Positions 22,136 through 32,549 are shown, counted from the first letter of the stretch. The stretch is DNA of 64,000 nucleotides from Galeruca laticollis (GCA_963921935.1 OY998179.1:27215114-27279113), one strand, 5' to 3'. Numbers and translations are program-made. The notes: generated from the sequence alone by a model not told the origin.

Positions 22136-22778
22136 TATTATTGAAATTAACTGTCTCGACTCTTACTTCGTGGAATATGCTCATATTGTGGAATTAACTA
22201 GAGACCTTGAGTTTCATTTAAAAACACTAACCTGGTATATTAATTTAAATGATTTTTTTTCAATTTCAAATAAGAGAGAGAGAGAAGTTCGTGGATTTTT
22301 TGAAGTTGGGGCTTGTAGTGTTTTATTGGGTTTGTTTTTGTTTGGAGATTGGCCCTGTTATAGGATTTATTTCCTCTTCAGGGCTGGTTGGGGGGTGTTT
22401 TTTGTGGGTGGTTTGTGTGCGCGTATTGACTTGGCTTGACTTTTGGGTAGGGCTGAAAATTCAGCTTTTTTTAAGAAACGTGTATGGGAGTTAGAGAAAA
22501 AAGGTGCATAGAAAATTGTCTGGTTTTGTGGGTGACTTGTGTTTTATTGCTAGAAATCAACCGGAGAGAGAGGCAGGAACAATCAGCAACGAAATCGAAT
22601 GATTTTGTGCGAACGTGGTTTTAAAGGTGTATAGAATGGGAAATTTAGAAGTGTCTGGTAAAGGTGGAAAATGAATAAGACGAACCACGTTGCGTTGCGG
22701 ATAGTTAATAGAGGCGAGGGGGATGATTGAAATTGTTGGAAGATGAAAATGTTTTTGGGGATGGGGTGTCTCCTATGT

Positions 22779-23333
22779 GTGAAGTCAGCTGAGTGTACCA
22801 GAGAAAAACAATTATCGAAAAGAAACCAAATTTTGTATTTTGGTACAAGAATTTATTATTAGCAGAGCGCTTTCGGTTCAATGAAAAACCATCATCAGTG
22901 CCCCATGGTCAGGGTGTACTCCAAATCCTCACAAATTAAAAGATACATAAAATGAATAAAAATATAGTGCTTGAAACACAGTCACTATTTAATTAAAATA
23001 ATAATAAAAAGCACACACAACCCATTGTACAATGGATGAATCCCTAAAATGGGGGATAAAATTTAACTCAAATAATGTATTGAGTTAAATTTTATCCCAT
23101 ATTTTAGGTATTCATCCATTGTACAATGGGTTGTGTGTGCTTTTTATTATTATTTTAATTAAATAGTACATTATTTTTATTATATATTCCATTTTATGTA
23201 TCTTTTAATTTGTGAGGATTTGGAGTACACTCTGACCATGGGGCACTGATGATGGTTTTTCATTGAACCGAAAGCGCTCTGCTAATAATAAATTCTTGTA
23301 CCAAAATACAAAATTTGGTTTCTTTTCGATAAT
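22779..23333. mobile_element. 555-bp palindromic insert, probably head-to-head Penelope-like element tails
   Basis: Two arms (22809-23072 and 23080-23335) are reverse complements with about 90% identity by eye. The insert is flanked by 12-bp direct repeats TGTCTCCTATGT (22767-22778 and 23334-23345). Such a long, non-fixed duplication suggests target-primed insertion rather than a DNA transposase. Each arm carries GCACTGATGATGG ... GAACCGAAAGCGC (plus strand 23243-23276), which has the CTGATGA and GAAA blocks of a hammerhead ribozyme around a 4-bp stem (GGTT/AACC). Hammerhead motifs are known in Penelope-like elements. The helix I partner could not be found, so activity is unproven. Confidence 0.65.
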
Positions 23334-23884
23334 TGTCTCCTATGTTATGAGAGTTAAATAAGAAGCGTTGGGAATGGTTTTTGAAATTTTTGAGTTTAAT
23401 TTGAAATTTGTTGGAAAAGTGACTAGGAGACATTGAAAGATGTATGGATGATGTCGGGTGGTGGCGACTGGCTTTTCTCGAATTCGAGGTGAGGAATTTG
23501 TTGAAAGGTGTGTTTATGTGCGGTGTGGTACCTTGAATGTGAAAGTTTAAAAAAATGTTTTCGAATATGGAGTAAAATTTTGTATTTACTTATTAAAATG
23601 TTGAAATTGAAGATTTTAAAATGATTGTTTAAAATATTGTAATGAGTAAGCTGGCACCGAAAAATAATAATAAATCTAGAAACGTCGTCGTACGTCGGCC
23701 CATTTGGCTAGCGAATAAATTCACTATGCTACAGAAAAAAAACGTGAAAAACCAGCAGCACCGACGGGGTGGATGGGGCTCGCGGATCAAATTGAATCGC
23801 TTTCGCTCCTGATGGGAGTGAAAGCAAAGTGAGCACGCCTGCCTATATTTGTTATAGAGCAGTTGTGTCGATAAATGGAAGGTA

Positions 23885-24901
23885 TTAAATGGCTATGACA
23901 TCTCTTGAGTAAGGGATGGCATTCATGAGTGTGACGGTGAGTATTTCAATTAGGATTTTGGAGTCGGTTGATAGATCGTACGGAGGGGTTGGGTTGGGGG
24001 GTTTTGGGTCCCGAAAGCCTGTGGGGGCAGCGATGATGGAAGGCGGGGTGAGGACCACCGCAATTCGTGCATTTACGGGTTTCGGTCTTGGGGCAATTTT
24101 CGGTTCGGTGGCCAGTTTGGTGGAGTTTTGGATTTGTCTCAGAATAGTTGAGACTGACTTTGGGGAGGACGTTTTGAGGAGGGCGGTGCGTTCGAAATTT
24201 ACTTTCAAATAAAGAATGTGGCCGTGTAGGAGTTCGAAAGTGTTTAGAAGAGTGAAGAGGGATTTTTGTGTCGAGTATTGGATTGGGAGGTTTCGGAGGT
24301 TGAATGTTTGTATTAGTGTGTTGTTGTTGGTGTGTGTTGCTGTAGGAATGTTGATGGGTGTCGGTGTTGTGGGTCGAGATTTGGTTTTACCGACGAGGGT
24401 GTATCTATCCTCGTCGTGAACGTGGAGTTTTTGGATAACTGAGTGTGTAGGGGATTGAGATCTAACAGAGGAAGCGTAAGACCTAGTTGGGGATGTGTAC
24501 GAGTTGTGTGTGTGTTGTCGTTCAGGTGTGTATTTAGGAGAGGATCCTTTTGATGGATTCTGGGAAGGTGTTGAGGAGTGGTGGTTTTTTTTGGAAGTGT
24601 GTGTGAAGTTTGTGCTGGATGTGACGGGTGAGAGAAGAGGGAATTCTTTCTCACAGAGGTTTGATGTTATTGGTTTTGGGGGAGTAGTAGCGTCGGAACT
24701 GGTGTGTATATCTCGGGGAGACAGTGTGTGTTGAGGGTCGATTATATTGAGGACATCAAGGACTCCCTGAGAGCGTTCAAGGAGTTGTCTGGTTTCGAGT
24801 ATGAATTGTCGGTTGTCGCGTAGGAATTGTTCGGCTTCGAGGTCGGTTTGTCTGGAGGGTGTTTTTGCAGCTCTGCTGCTGCGGAGTTGTCTGGAGGACA
24901 T
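23885..24901 (-). CDS. ORF1-like protein of a LINE-type retroelement, 338 aa
   Basis: It starts MSSRQLRSSRAAKTPSRQTD. A short helical region follows (residues about 22-55, RDNRQFILETRQLLERSQGV), then a Ser/Thr/Pro-rich linker (60-190). Residues about 195-265 (LIQTFNLRNLPIQYSTQKSL ...) resemble the RNA-binding fold of retroelement ORF1 proteins. The remainder is Pro-rich. The family is not recognised. The uninterrupted length, with C-rich codons unlike the neighbours, argues for a real former gene. It lies in the intron of the protease homolog, on the opposite strand. Confidence 0.5.
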   Translation of the reverse strand: MSSRQLRSSRAAKTPSRQTDLEAEQFLRDNRQFILETRQLLERSQGVLDVLNIIDPQHTLSPRDIHTSSDATTPPKPITSNLCEKEFPLLSPVTSSTNFTHTSKKNHHSSTPSQNPSKGSSPKYTPERQHTHNSYTSPTRSYASSVRSQSPTHSVIQKLHVHDEDRYTLVGKTKSRPTTPTPINIPTATHTNNNTLIQTFNLRNLPIQYSTQKSLFTLLNTFELLHGHILYLKVNFERTALLKTSSPKSVSTILRQIQNSTKLATEPKIAPRPKPVNARIAVVLTPPSIIAAPTGFRDPKPPNPTPPYDLSTDSKILIEILTVTLMNAIPYSRDVIAI

Positions 24902-24943
24902 TTTATGGATCGAGTGTGGTAGGATTAGGGTCGAAAGCTAACA

Positions 24944-24980
24944 CCGGCAGCGGACTCACTGCCGGAGGGAGACGCCTCCC
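24944..24980 (-). promoter_or_regulatory. Two hairpins in the leader of the LINE-like ORF1
   Basis: CCGGCAG/CTGCCGG (24944-24965) is a perfect 7-bp stem. GGGAG/CTCCC (24967-24980) is a 5-bp stem right next to it. They lie about 45-80 bases before the ORF1 start on the minus strand. Structured 5' leaders are common in LINEs. The function is inferred. Confidence 0.5.
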
Positions 24981-25740
24981 CAGTTAAAGGTTTCCTGACT
25001 TATTAGCTTTCAGGAGTATTTATATTTACCTAGATGATAAATGTCCTTCCCTCTTCGGATGTTGTGGCTTACTTATATGTTGGCTGAAATAAAAAGAAGA
25101 TTAACACTGTTTATTATTTTCATAGATAGAAGTTGTTTCGAGAGAAACAATTTACACTTCCAAGTGTATTGAATGAACTGTCGAACTGAAAGGTTCGGCG
25201 GAACATGGGGTTGGTTGTCTTCTGATGGAGGCGTCCACGGTGCCGGCGAAATTGCGGTGAACAGGTTTGTATCAGTGATCCGTTCTTGCTGTATCACCTT
25301 CCTCAGGCGATGGACTGGCGCTACTGAATTTCAAATAAAAGAACTATGTTAATATATATGGACGGTCATAAATTGTGTACCCCCCCTTATAACTTCTGAA
25401 AGGAATGATATATAACAATGAAACAAAAACTAGATCAAACTAGAGGAAATTACACTATCACTATATAGCAATAGTGGCAAGCACCTGACTTCAATTGTGT
25501 GATAGAGTGCATTACTATCTTTAAAATGTGTAATGGAAACTAAGGTCACAGAACACCTTATTTGGAAGATATTTTAGTTATCTTCACGCCAATAAAAAAT
25601 TAATTATGATTTTTGATTGGTTTTAGTGATTTATCGTGAAGTAAATGAATGCATCACTTTATAATCTCAGTAATCCTCATATTTATTTTATGAAACAATT
25701 TTTAACAAAAAAAATAAGTTAATCTACAATCACTTAACGT

Positions 25741-26127
25741 ACTAAATGTTCAATGTGTTCTCCCATAACTTCTTGGCAGTAAAAGAACCTTCTAACATTC
25801 ACTAGCATTTCTGGGCTAATTTCGGTACATACTTGTGAATTAGATCCTTTAATTTGTTGATGGAGGCAGACACTTTCGATTTCAAGTAACCCCATAAGAA
25901 GAAATCTCATCGAGTTAGTTTAGGTGAGCCCGGTGGCCATTTAATTGTTCCTCTTCGACCAATCCATCTTTTTCTGAGAGTTTGGTTAAGATAATTGTGT
26001 ACTTCTCTTGAGTAATGTGGCGGAGCACCGTTTTGTTGGAATATTTCGTCAATATCAAACTCTCCTGAGTGTCTCCGATCAGTCTAAATAATTGGGGCAA
26101 CTTATACCATCGAAGATTTTGCACCAT
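25741..26127 (-). pseudogene. Mariner-like transposase C-terminal remnant
   Basis: On the minus strand FQQNGAPPHYSREVHNYLNQ, RWIGRRGTIKWPPGSP and, after a stop, DFFLWGYLKSKV can be read, the classic end of a Tc1/mariner transposase. The Asp of the QQDGAPPH motif is Asn. A stop follows in the next motif. The N-terminal half is missing. A shift near 26000 makes parts readable only in another frame. A possible 3' terminus lies near 25355 (CGGTCATAAATTGTGTACCC). Confidence 0.8.
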
Positions 26128-26176
26128 ATTTTACAATGTAACTAAAAATATCTTATATACAAATTATTCATTGTAG

Positions 26177-26457
26177 AAAAACCGCAGCTGACTACAAAGT
26201 AATTGCAGGTGGCAACATAGAATTGAGCACTATTGGGGAAAATACCAACTCTACAAGACAAGTAGTCGAAATTGTGAATAATCCCAAATTTGATAAAGAT
26301 TCTCTTTACAACGATGGAACTTTGCTATTTTTAGATCAACCTTTCGAAATCACTAAAACCAATTCTATAAATACTATTTGCTTACCCCCCGATGATCTAC
26401 AAATGACTAATGGTAGATGTCTGGTTGCTGGATGGGGTAAAGGATCAACAGTCGATG
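26177..26457 (+). CDS. Clip-domain serine protease homolog, second visible exon
   Basis: The acceptor TTGTAG/AAAAACC joins in phase to the exon ending at 12365, giving NHYFRRKTAADYKVIAGGN. The exon covers the middle of the S1 domain: VIAGGNIELS, RQVVEIVNNPKFDKDSL, NDGTLLFLDQPFEITKTNSI (the catalytic-type Asp is kept, in the context of the family's DxALL), TICLPPDD and GRCLVAGWGKG. It ends GATG/GTAAGA. The next exon, expected to begin near the KYQxxLKK-type segment and to hold the Ser or Gly of GDSGG, was not found in the window. The nearest downstream DNA is transposon, so the following intron may also be very long. Confidence 0.85.
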
Positions 26458-26521
26458 GTAAGAATTCTTCATTTATATTGTGTTATAATATATTTCATAT
26501 AATTTTCACTTGCATAATCCT

Positions 26522-26746
26522 TTGATCTGAACATAAATATTAAACCACAAAATACGCTTGGGTCTGTTTTCTGTGTATTAAACTCTCAATACACGAACTT
26601 TATTCGACATAATTCAAGATAATTAATGACAACGTAGAAAATTATTATGTCAAGTAAAGAAACAATCGCGACTAATATTAAAACTAAGTATGCGTTCACA
26701 AGAACCGTTAAAAACGCTAAACTGTAAATAACCAGCTTATACTACA
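26522..26746 (-). repeat. Probable 3' LTR of a decayed gypsy element
   Basis: On the minus strand a 14-base G tract (26761-26748) is followed by ATGTAGTATAAGCTGG, about 225 bases with an AATAAA signal (near 26600), and then the protease exon's intron. This is the order expected after integrase: polypurine tract, then LTR beginning TG. The exact LTR end is unknown because its partner is absent. Confidence 0.5.
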
Positions 26747-26747
26747 T

Positions 26748-26761
26748 CCCCCCCCCCCCCC
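26748..26761 (-). promoter_or_regulatory. G-tract, probable polypurine primer of the gypsy element
   Basis: A run of C on the plus strand, G on the minus (sense) strand, between the integrase remains and the putative LTR. Confidence 0.5.
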
Positions 26762-28499
26762 AGTATTAATGACGAAATCTTGTAAATGACTTGGAATACG
26801 TCGTTCTCTATAAGATTTTCTCAGCTTCAATGCTAGTCGTTTTAAAATTTGTAAGTTGTTGCGGTAATTCAGAAGAGTCGGAGGTATTCAGAGACTGCAT
26901 TATATCATTAGTAGTAGATTTTGGGTAATTGGTGGCACCTAGTGTTTGTCAGTTCTCGGCCATTCTAAAGACGGACAAGGGCATGATTAGAGTCTGCTTA
27001 TAATAGATCTACTTCGTCGACGAGTGGTTCGTATTTATATAACCTCACTTGACGACGCATAAGTACTTTTCCGGGAGTCAACAACCATGATGGGATCGAC
27101 TCGCTATTCGATGACCTCAGGGGATGTTGAAACATGCGTTCATGTGGAGTTTCATTAGTGGCAGTACAAAGAAGTGACCGGACACAATGAAGGGTATCTT
27201 GAAGAACAATTTTCCATTGAGAGGTCTTTAGCATACGAGACTTGAGTGCCAACATAATAGTCTTCCAGATTGTACCATTATATCTTTCTACTTGGTCATT
27301 TCCTTGAGGGTTATAAGGTGCAGTGCGACTGATGGTCGCCACGTTAAACTTATCTAAGTACTAACTTCATCAGATATAAAAGAGGAGCCTCTATCAGAAT
27401 GGATGTAGGACGGTATTCCGAATACATTAAAAAGATTATGTAAATTCTGTATTACCGTCGCTGCTGACACATCAGAACATGGAAAGGCAAAAGGAAATCG
27501 TGAATATTCGTCAATTATCACTAATAAATATCGATTCTGTGATGTGGAACGTAGAGGTCCCTTAAAATCTATATTAAGCCTCTCAAACGGTGCTGTCGCT
27601 TTTATCAATTTTCCTGATAACTTCACGAATCGTGGTTTCAATTCGCAGCATATCGGACACATAATTGTTATTCTTCTTATTTCATGTATTGAAAATGACA
27701 AATTTTTACTGCTAACATAATGATATAAACGACTAACTCCAGGATGTCAGAGAGTAGTGTGTAATTGTTCCAATGTTTGTCCGTTAGTTGCTAGATTACA
27801 GTGAATTCTAGTGAATGCGTCTGCCACAGAATTAAATTTGCCAGGTCTATATATTATGTCATACTTATATTCGGATAATTCTTATCTCCATCGCAGAATT
27901 TTCTCGTTTTTGATTTTGCTACTATGTTTTGAATTGAACATAAACGAAACTGATTGTTGATCAGTAATCAACTTAAATTGTCTATTCAGTAAGAAATGTC
28001 GCCATTTCCTTAGTGATTCAATTATTGCGTATCTTCCTTTTCGATGGCAGAGTGATTTCTTTCCGACGGAGACAAAGTTAGGGAGAAAAATGCTACTGGG
28101 CGTCCTTGTTGCGAAAGAGTCGCAGCTATTGCGTTTTCGGATGCATCAGTTTCTATACAAATTCCAATTATTCGTCGATGCATTTGACAGCCGAATCTGC
28201 AATCGATGTTTTAAGATCTTCAAATGCCTCTTTAGCTTTGTCGTTTAATGGAAACGTCATGCAGTGAGCCAATGGTGCAATCCGTTCTGAAAATCGTGGC
28301 ACCAATTTTGAATAATGCGCAAACATCCGAAGTAACTCGTTTCATGGCATTAAGATTAGTAAGGAGAGGATCAGGTCGAATAGTGTTGTTTTCAATAACA
28401 TATCCCAGTAGTTTGATGCGCGTTATTGAGAATTTGCTATTTTTAGTATTTAAGGTTATATTACACAAAGATTTAAATATACAATCTATTTTTCATTAG
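26762..28499 (-). pseudogene. Ty3/gypsy pol remnant: end of RT, RNase H, integrase
   Basis: Read leftward from 28499: the RT end with FSITRIKLLGYVIENNTIRP (28440-28380), RNase H-like remains (ETDASENAIAA-like and FSLTLSPSERNHSAIEKE, about 28170-28030), a linker with RPGKFNSVAD-like codons, an HHCC zinc region (ending CPICCELKPRFV), and the integrase core with ERLNIDFKGPL (Asp), IPSYIHSDRGSSFIS (Asp) and SRTAPYNPQGNDQVERYN (Glu, about 27290). The tail contains PSWLLTPGKVLMRR and YKYEPLVDEVDL. Many stops and shifts occur, and the 5' half is lost at about 28500. It is unrelated in detail to the elements at 30369-59920. Confidence 0.85.
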
Positions 28500-28705
28500 A
28501 ATAGTATGGCCGTTTCTCTATTACTTTTGCGCCCAACCTATATAATATGCGAGAAAAGTATTGGTTTACCCCAAAAAAAGTTGGAATTTTGAAATTTTTT
28601 TTTGAGTTTTTCTTACGTTTTCCATCAACAACAACACGAAAAAACGGTTTTTAGAAAAAAATCCTGTGTTTATGTCGTCGTCGGCCACTTTTCCTTACAT
28701 GTCTT
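28500..28705. other. Unassigned spacer before tandem repeat
   Basis: No gene. The open frame at 28602-28784 has no family features. Confidence 0.4.
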
Positions 28706-29300
28706 GTTAGCACGATACAGCCTTCGGAGTGCAATAAGTCACCAATTTTATTATTCTATATTGTTAAGGACATGTCACAGATGAACCCTATTGATTTTCA
28801 CCTCACCAGAGCCAGTACAACGGGTGCTATGGTACTTGAAGTACATTTTGTGATTGTTTGAGAAATGTCAGTTTGTTAGCACGATACAGCCTCCGGAGTT
28901 CAACATGTCACCAATTTTATGATTGAATATTATTCAGGACATCTCACTGATGAACCCTATTGATTTTCAGCTCACCACAGCCAGTGCAACAGGTGCTACA
29001 GTACTTTAAGTACGATATTTTTTTCATTTTTGGAGAAGTTTCAGTTTGTTAGCACGATACAGCCTCCGGAGTATATACAAGTGACCAATTTTATGAATAG
29101 ATATTACTCAGAGCCTCTCAAATATGAACCCTATTGATATTCAGCGCACTAAAGCTAGTACAACGGGAGCTAAGGTACTTAAAGTACCAAATTTTTGTCA
29201 TTTTTGGAGAATTTTCAGTTTGTAAGCACGATACAGCCTCCAGAGAGTATACGATTGATCAATTTTATCATTGAATATAGTTCAAGGTATCTCACAGATG
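28706..29300. repeat. Tandem repeat, unit about 172 bp, 3.5 copies
   Basis: Units start with GTTAGCACGATACAGCC at 28706, 28875 and 29048, and GTAAGCACGATACAGCC at 29222 (spacings 169, 173, 174). They share CACCAATTTTAT, GATGAACCCTATTGAT and GGTGCTA/GAGCTA with GTACTT. Copies are about 75-85% alike by eye. Satellite-like. Confidence 0.9.
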
Positions 29301-29615
29301 TACACAGCGGGCCAGCGTTTCGGCAAAAATATGTCGTTCGCTGAAGCAGATGATCACGAGGTTTTTCATGGTATGTGCGTCAACAAAAGAGCCTACCAAT
29401 GAATCAGGATTAAGGTGACACAAGCGATTTAAAGTAGTAGTACTGTGTTAAGGAGCAAATTCTTGACGAGTTATGTTAGTTATGGTAATTAAGATGAAGA
29501 GGAACATCGTAAGCTGTTAGTGAAATTAGAATATCGAGGAATGTTTTGCTAATAAGATATTAAAACTGTGGTTTCATGCCAAACATCATACTTAAAACTT
29601 GTTGAGTTGGATCAA

Positions 29616-29960
29616 TCAAAAAATGTTATTGCAGTAACCTACAACCGTTTCAAACTGCGCCTTACTTAATACGGTTAAGCACTTGCAATCTTCGTTATTC
29701 AAGTTTTCATTGTCAAAGTCAAATATCTTGCATTTTTCTTCTAGAGCTACTACGCGATCAGTGAGCAGATTGATTAAACATTTATTGTCACCATGTGTAA
29801 ACTGCCTAGGAGCAGCTCGCAATCGCATTAGAGTAACAGCTTCTTCAGAACAGTAACCGTTCTCAAAATGTTCTGGACATTATCGATTTTCCAAGTTACA
29901 AAATATCCAGTTCTGAGTCCATAACTTGAAAACCGCTTCTCTTGAAATACGCTGCCGAAT
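29616..29960 (-). pseudogene. Unidentified transposon-like protein remnant
   Basis: On the minus strand SREAVFKLWTQNWIFCNLEN, a stop, CPEHFENGYCSEEAV, MRLRAAPRQFTHGDNKCL and NEDCKCLTVLSKAQFETVVG can be read, ending at 29616. The Cys/His spacing and the LSKAQFE-type helix resemble the N-terminal parts of insect DDE-type transposon proteins. I cannot name the family. No catalytic part was found. Confidence 0.35.
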
Positions 29961-30313
29961 ATTAACTCAACACATGCAACAAAATGCTTGTGCGACCGGT
30001 ACATTTCTATAATATATTCACCATTCCTGCATCATTATCAATGACTGAATCATCGTTTTCATTTTCCATATGAATGGGATCTTGGTGGATGTTAGGTGGT
30101 CCTATTTAGTTGCTTTAAGAAATAAATAATATCAGGAATTATAAACTACTAGGGTAAATGCACCAGTGAATGAACACTCAAGACATTTTTAGGCTTATTT
30201 CAGAATGAAATAGGGCTATTGTAGAGAGTAGCATGACGCGACTTCGGAAAAATTTCAATGCAGTTTTTCGTTTTGGTGTTCCTAGATGCCCAAATCACCC
30301 TCCGTTCCAAAGG

Positions 30314-30314
<1 letters not shown>
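29961..30314. other. AT-rich spacer before the first (TA)n
   Basis: CACCAGTGAATGAACAC (30171-30187) resembles the terminal motif of the pogo-like element at 60878 (CCCAGTAAATGAAC), so a stray end of a related element may lie here. No gene. Confidence 0.35.

Positions 30315-30368
<54 letters not shown>
30315..30368. repeat. (TA)n microsatellite, left edge of the retrotransposon chain
   Basis: 54 bp of TA. E1's 5' LTR starts directly after it. Confidence 0.97.
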
Positions 30369-30372
<4 letters not shown>

Positions 30373-32527
30373 GCCAGTCTTCTAGTATAGATAAATATTC
30401 ATATATTAGATTGAATTAAAAAGGAATTTTTTTGTATATATGTATGGTGTATCATTAGACACTACCTAATTAAGAACAAAATTTAACATAAAACGAATGA
30501 ATGACTTAAGCAAATGTATTATAAAATATTGAGTACATCAATTTAAGAAATGGATTAAGGATAAGGAATAGAATGGTAATGATAATATAGAAATTAATTC
30601 TTAAGAAAATGTTACCTTCACAAATAAATCCTAAGGTCAAGTCAATGTCAACAATTTTCATTAAAATCAATCTGAACGCTGCTATGTCCACACTTGAATC
30701 AGGAAAAGGATGTTAATTTGTTCAAAACCTAAAATAATAAGAATTAATAATCAAATCACTAATTTATTAACGATATGCAAATACAATAAAAAGTTGCAAT
30801 TTGAAAAAAGTAATTTATAAAAATAAAACTGTATGAAATATGACATTCGGAATAAGAGCCATATTGTATGTCATAGAAATCTAGTAATCAAATCAAAATC
30901 AATGAAGGAAGTGATTGAATCTAGTTATAATATTGCCAACCTAAATTCAATGAGTTGGAAGTTAATATAAAACAGAGAATGTAAATTTGAAATTAAGTTA
31001 GAGTTTATATAAAGCGAAATTAGTGCTAATTAAAGAATTAAAAAATAAACAGTTCCATATATATAAATCATAAATTTAGATTGTAGAAATTGTATATTAA
31101 TTGTAAACAAAATTACTAAAAAAAAAAGGAATTACAAGGATTGAAACCATTGTAAGACATGTGAAAGACTATTTATATATTCTATAAGATATTGTTAAAC
31201 CATTTATACAAGTGATTTCACTCTCCAAGACTATTTTAATTGAAGAATTCAGTATTTCTATAAAAAAACATTATCATTGACAATTGTTGAATAAAATAAC
31301 AGATTAGGAGGCTGTGTTTTAGAGATTGTAAAAATGTTGTTGATTTTTAAAAAAAAAGAGAGTCGAGAGTTAGTTGGGGAATGAGGAACTGGGATGTAAT
31401 TTTCTGAGAAGGTTTTTGTAAAAACTTTAAAGTAAAAGTTATAATTTTAAATCTAAATCAAAAAAAAATTCATGATATTAATGTCGATTAACCCCTGTGA
31501 AAAAGTGAAACGTGCCGAACGAGTATTTCTTGGGTAAGGAATACCTAAGAAAAGAGACGAGATGTTGCAGGTCCACCACGCCGAGAATGGAATATAAGGT
31601 CTGTGTTATTTGAGTTTTTTTAATTTGGAATTCCAAACAAACAAAGAAAAGTGAACTTTTGAAATTAATTTGAACATTTAAAATTGAATAATCTAAAATT
31701 GGCCAAAGAAACTTTAAAATAATCAATACCAAATTTTATCCATGGATAATTAAAGAACTCTAATTTTCTGCAACAATAATTTTAGATATTAAATATGTAC
31801 TTACTTGTAAAAAGTTTTTTCGTTTGTAAAATAATCAAAGTTCACACTACTCATAAATGCTTTTCCAATCTTAATTTCCGCTTTGCATGCTAACCTATTC
31901 TTATAACTATCAAACACAAACTTAATTCACAACTTGAATTATATATGTAACTGTTTAATATAAGTTTTCAACCATATGATTCTAAATGCACTAAATTGAT
32001 GCACATTGAACTGTGAAACGTTTGCATCCTCCATGTTAACTACATACTATAATTTTGTGACGACGAGAAACGTTGTACCGGAAGAGTTGCTCCGTTGCGC
32101 CGAAGCAGCTACTATAAGCGTTCAGTGCGCATGACGATCAAAGAATACAGAGGAGGTTCAGGAATATTTGTGTGTGTAAAATTTTGAAGATTTCATCAAC
32201 AATTTATTAAAATATTTTTATTTAAGTGTTGGTATTTTTTTTTATTCCAGTCAATGTCCATAACACTTTTCACGAACATGGTTTAAATCATTCATTCGAT
32301 TATCCTATCACAAAATCATAATAAGTAAATGTTCATATATGTAAAAATTTTTTCTAATAGGTGTCCAGGACTCAAAGAGAGAAGTCTCATGCTTCCGACT
32401 ACAGTATAAAATTTAAACAATTAAAAATTTTCATATAATTATATAGGGCTAGCCGAAGGTAAAAACGGGTAAATAAAGTTAAATCATATAAGTATAAATA
32501 ATAAAATATAAAACATATCCACTATAA
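30369..32527 (+). repeat. E1 5' LTR, 2159 bp
   Basis: Direct repeat of 37982-40140. Starts TTAAGCCAGTC and ends ACTATAA, without the usual TG...CA. Unusually long for a gypsy-type LTR. No supported ORF inside; two short minus-strand frames are simply shared by both LTRs. Confidence 0.95.
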
Positions 32528-32529
32528 AT

Positions 32530-32549
32530 TGGCGGCCCAACGTTGGGGC
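32530..32549 (+). promoter_or_regulatory. E1 primer binding site, tRNA-Lys-like
   Basis: TGGCGGCCCAACGTTGGGGC resembles the 3' complement of insect tRNA-Lys (TGGCGCCCAACGTGGGGC) with two extra bases. Position directly after the LTR is as expected. Confidence 0.65.

Larger units (their letters stand above)
22136..25040 (-). mobile_element. LINE-like retroelement fragment (5' part), minus strand, bounds uncertain
   Basis: From about 25040 to about 22270 the plus strand is unusually G-rich and the minus strand C-rich, unlike the AT-rich surroundings. It contains an ORF1-like gene (24901-23885) with a hairpin-bearing leader. No reverse transcriptase was found, so the 3' part is missing. A palindromic insert lies at 22779-23333. 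The element class is inferred. Confidence 0.45.

Noticed and set aside
24313..24734. Alternative ORFs overlapping the LINE-like ORF1
   Set aside because: By-products of biased composition; the 338-codon frame with its RNA-binding-like part is the better reading.
25073..25297. Small minus-strand ORF upstream of the LINE-like ORF1
   Set aside because: No recognisable features; Pro-rich stretch fits the local composition.
28706..29300. Possible CRISPR-like array
   Set aside because: Units are about 172 bp, diverged along their whole length and directly adjacent, with no short repeat/spacer pattern. The genome is eukaryotic.
30506..31732. Short minus-strand ORFs in the E1 LTRs (also at 38119 and 39091)
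   Set aside because: They are present twice only because the LTRs are repeats. Short, hydrophobic, no motif.
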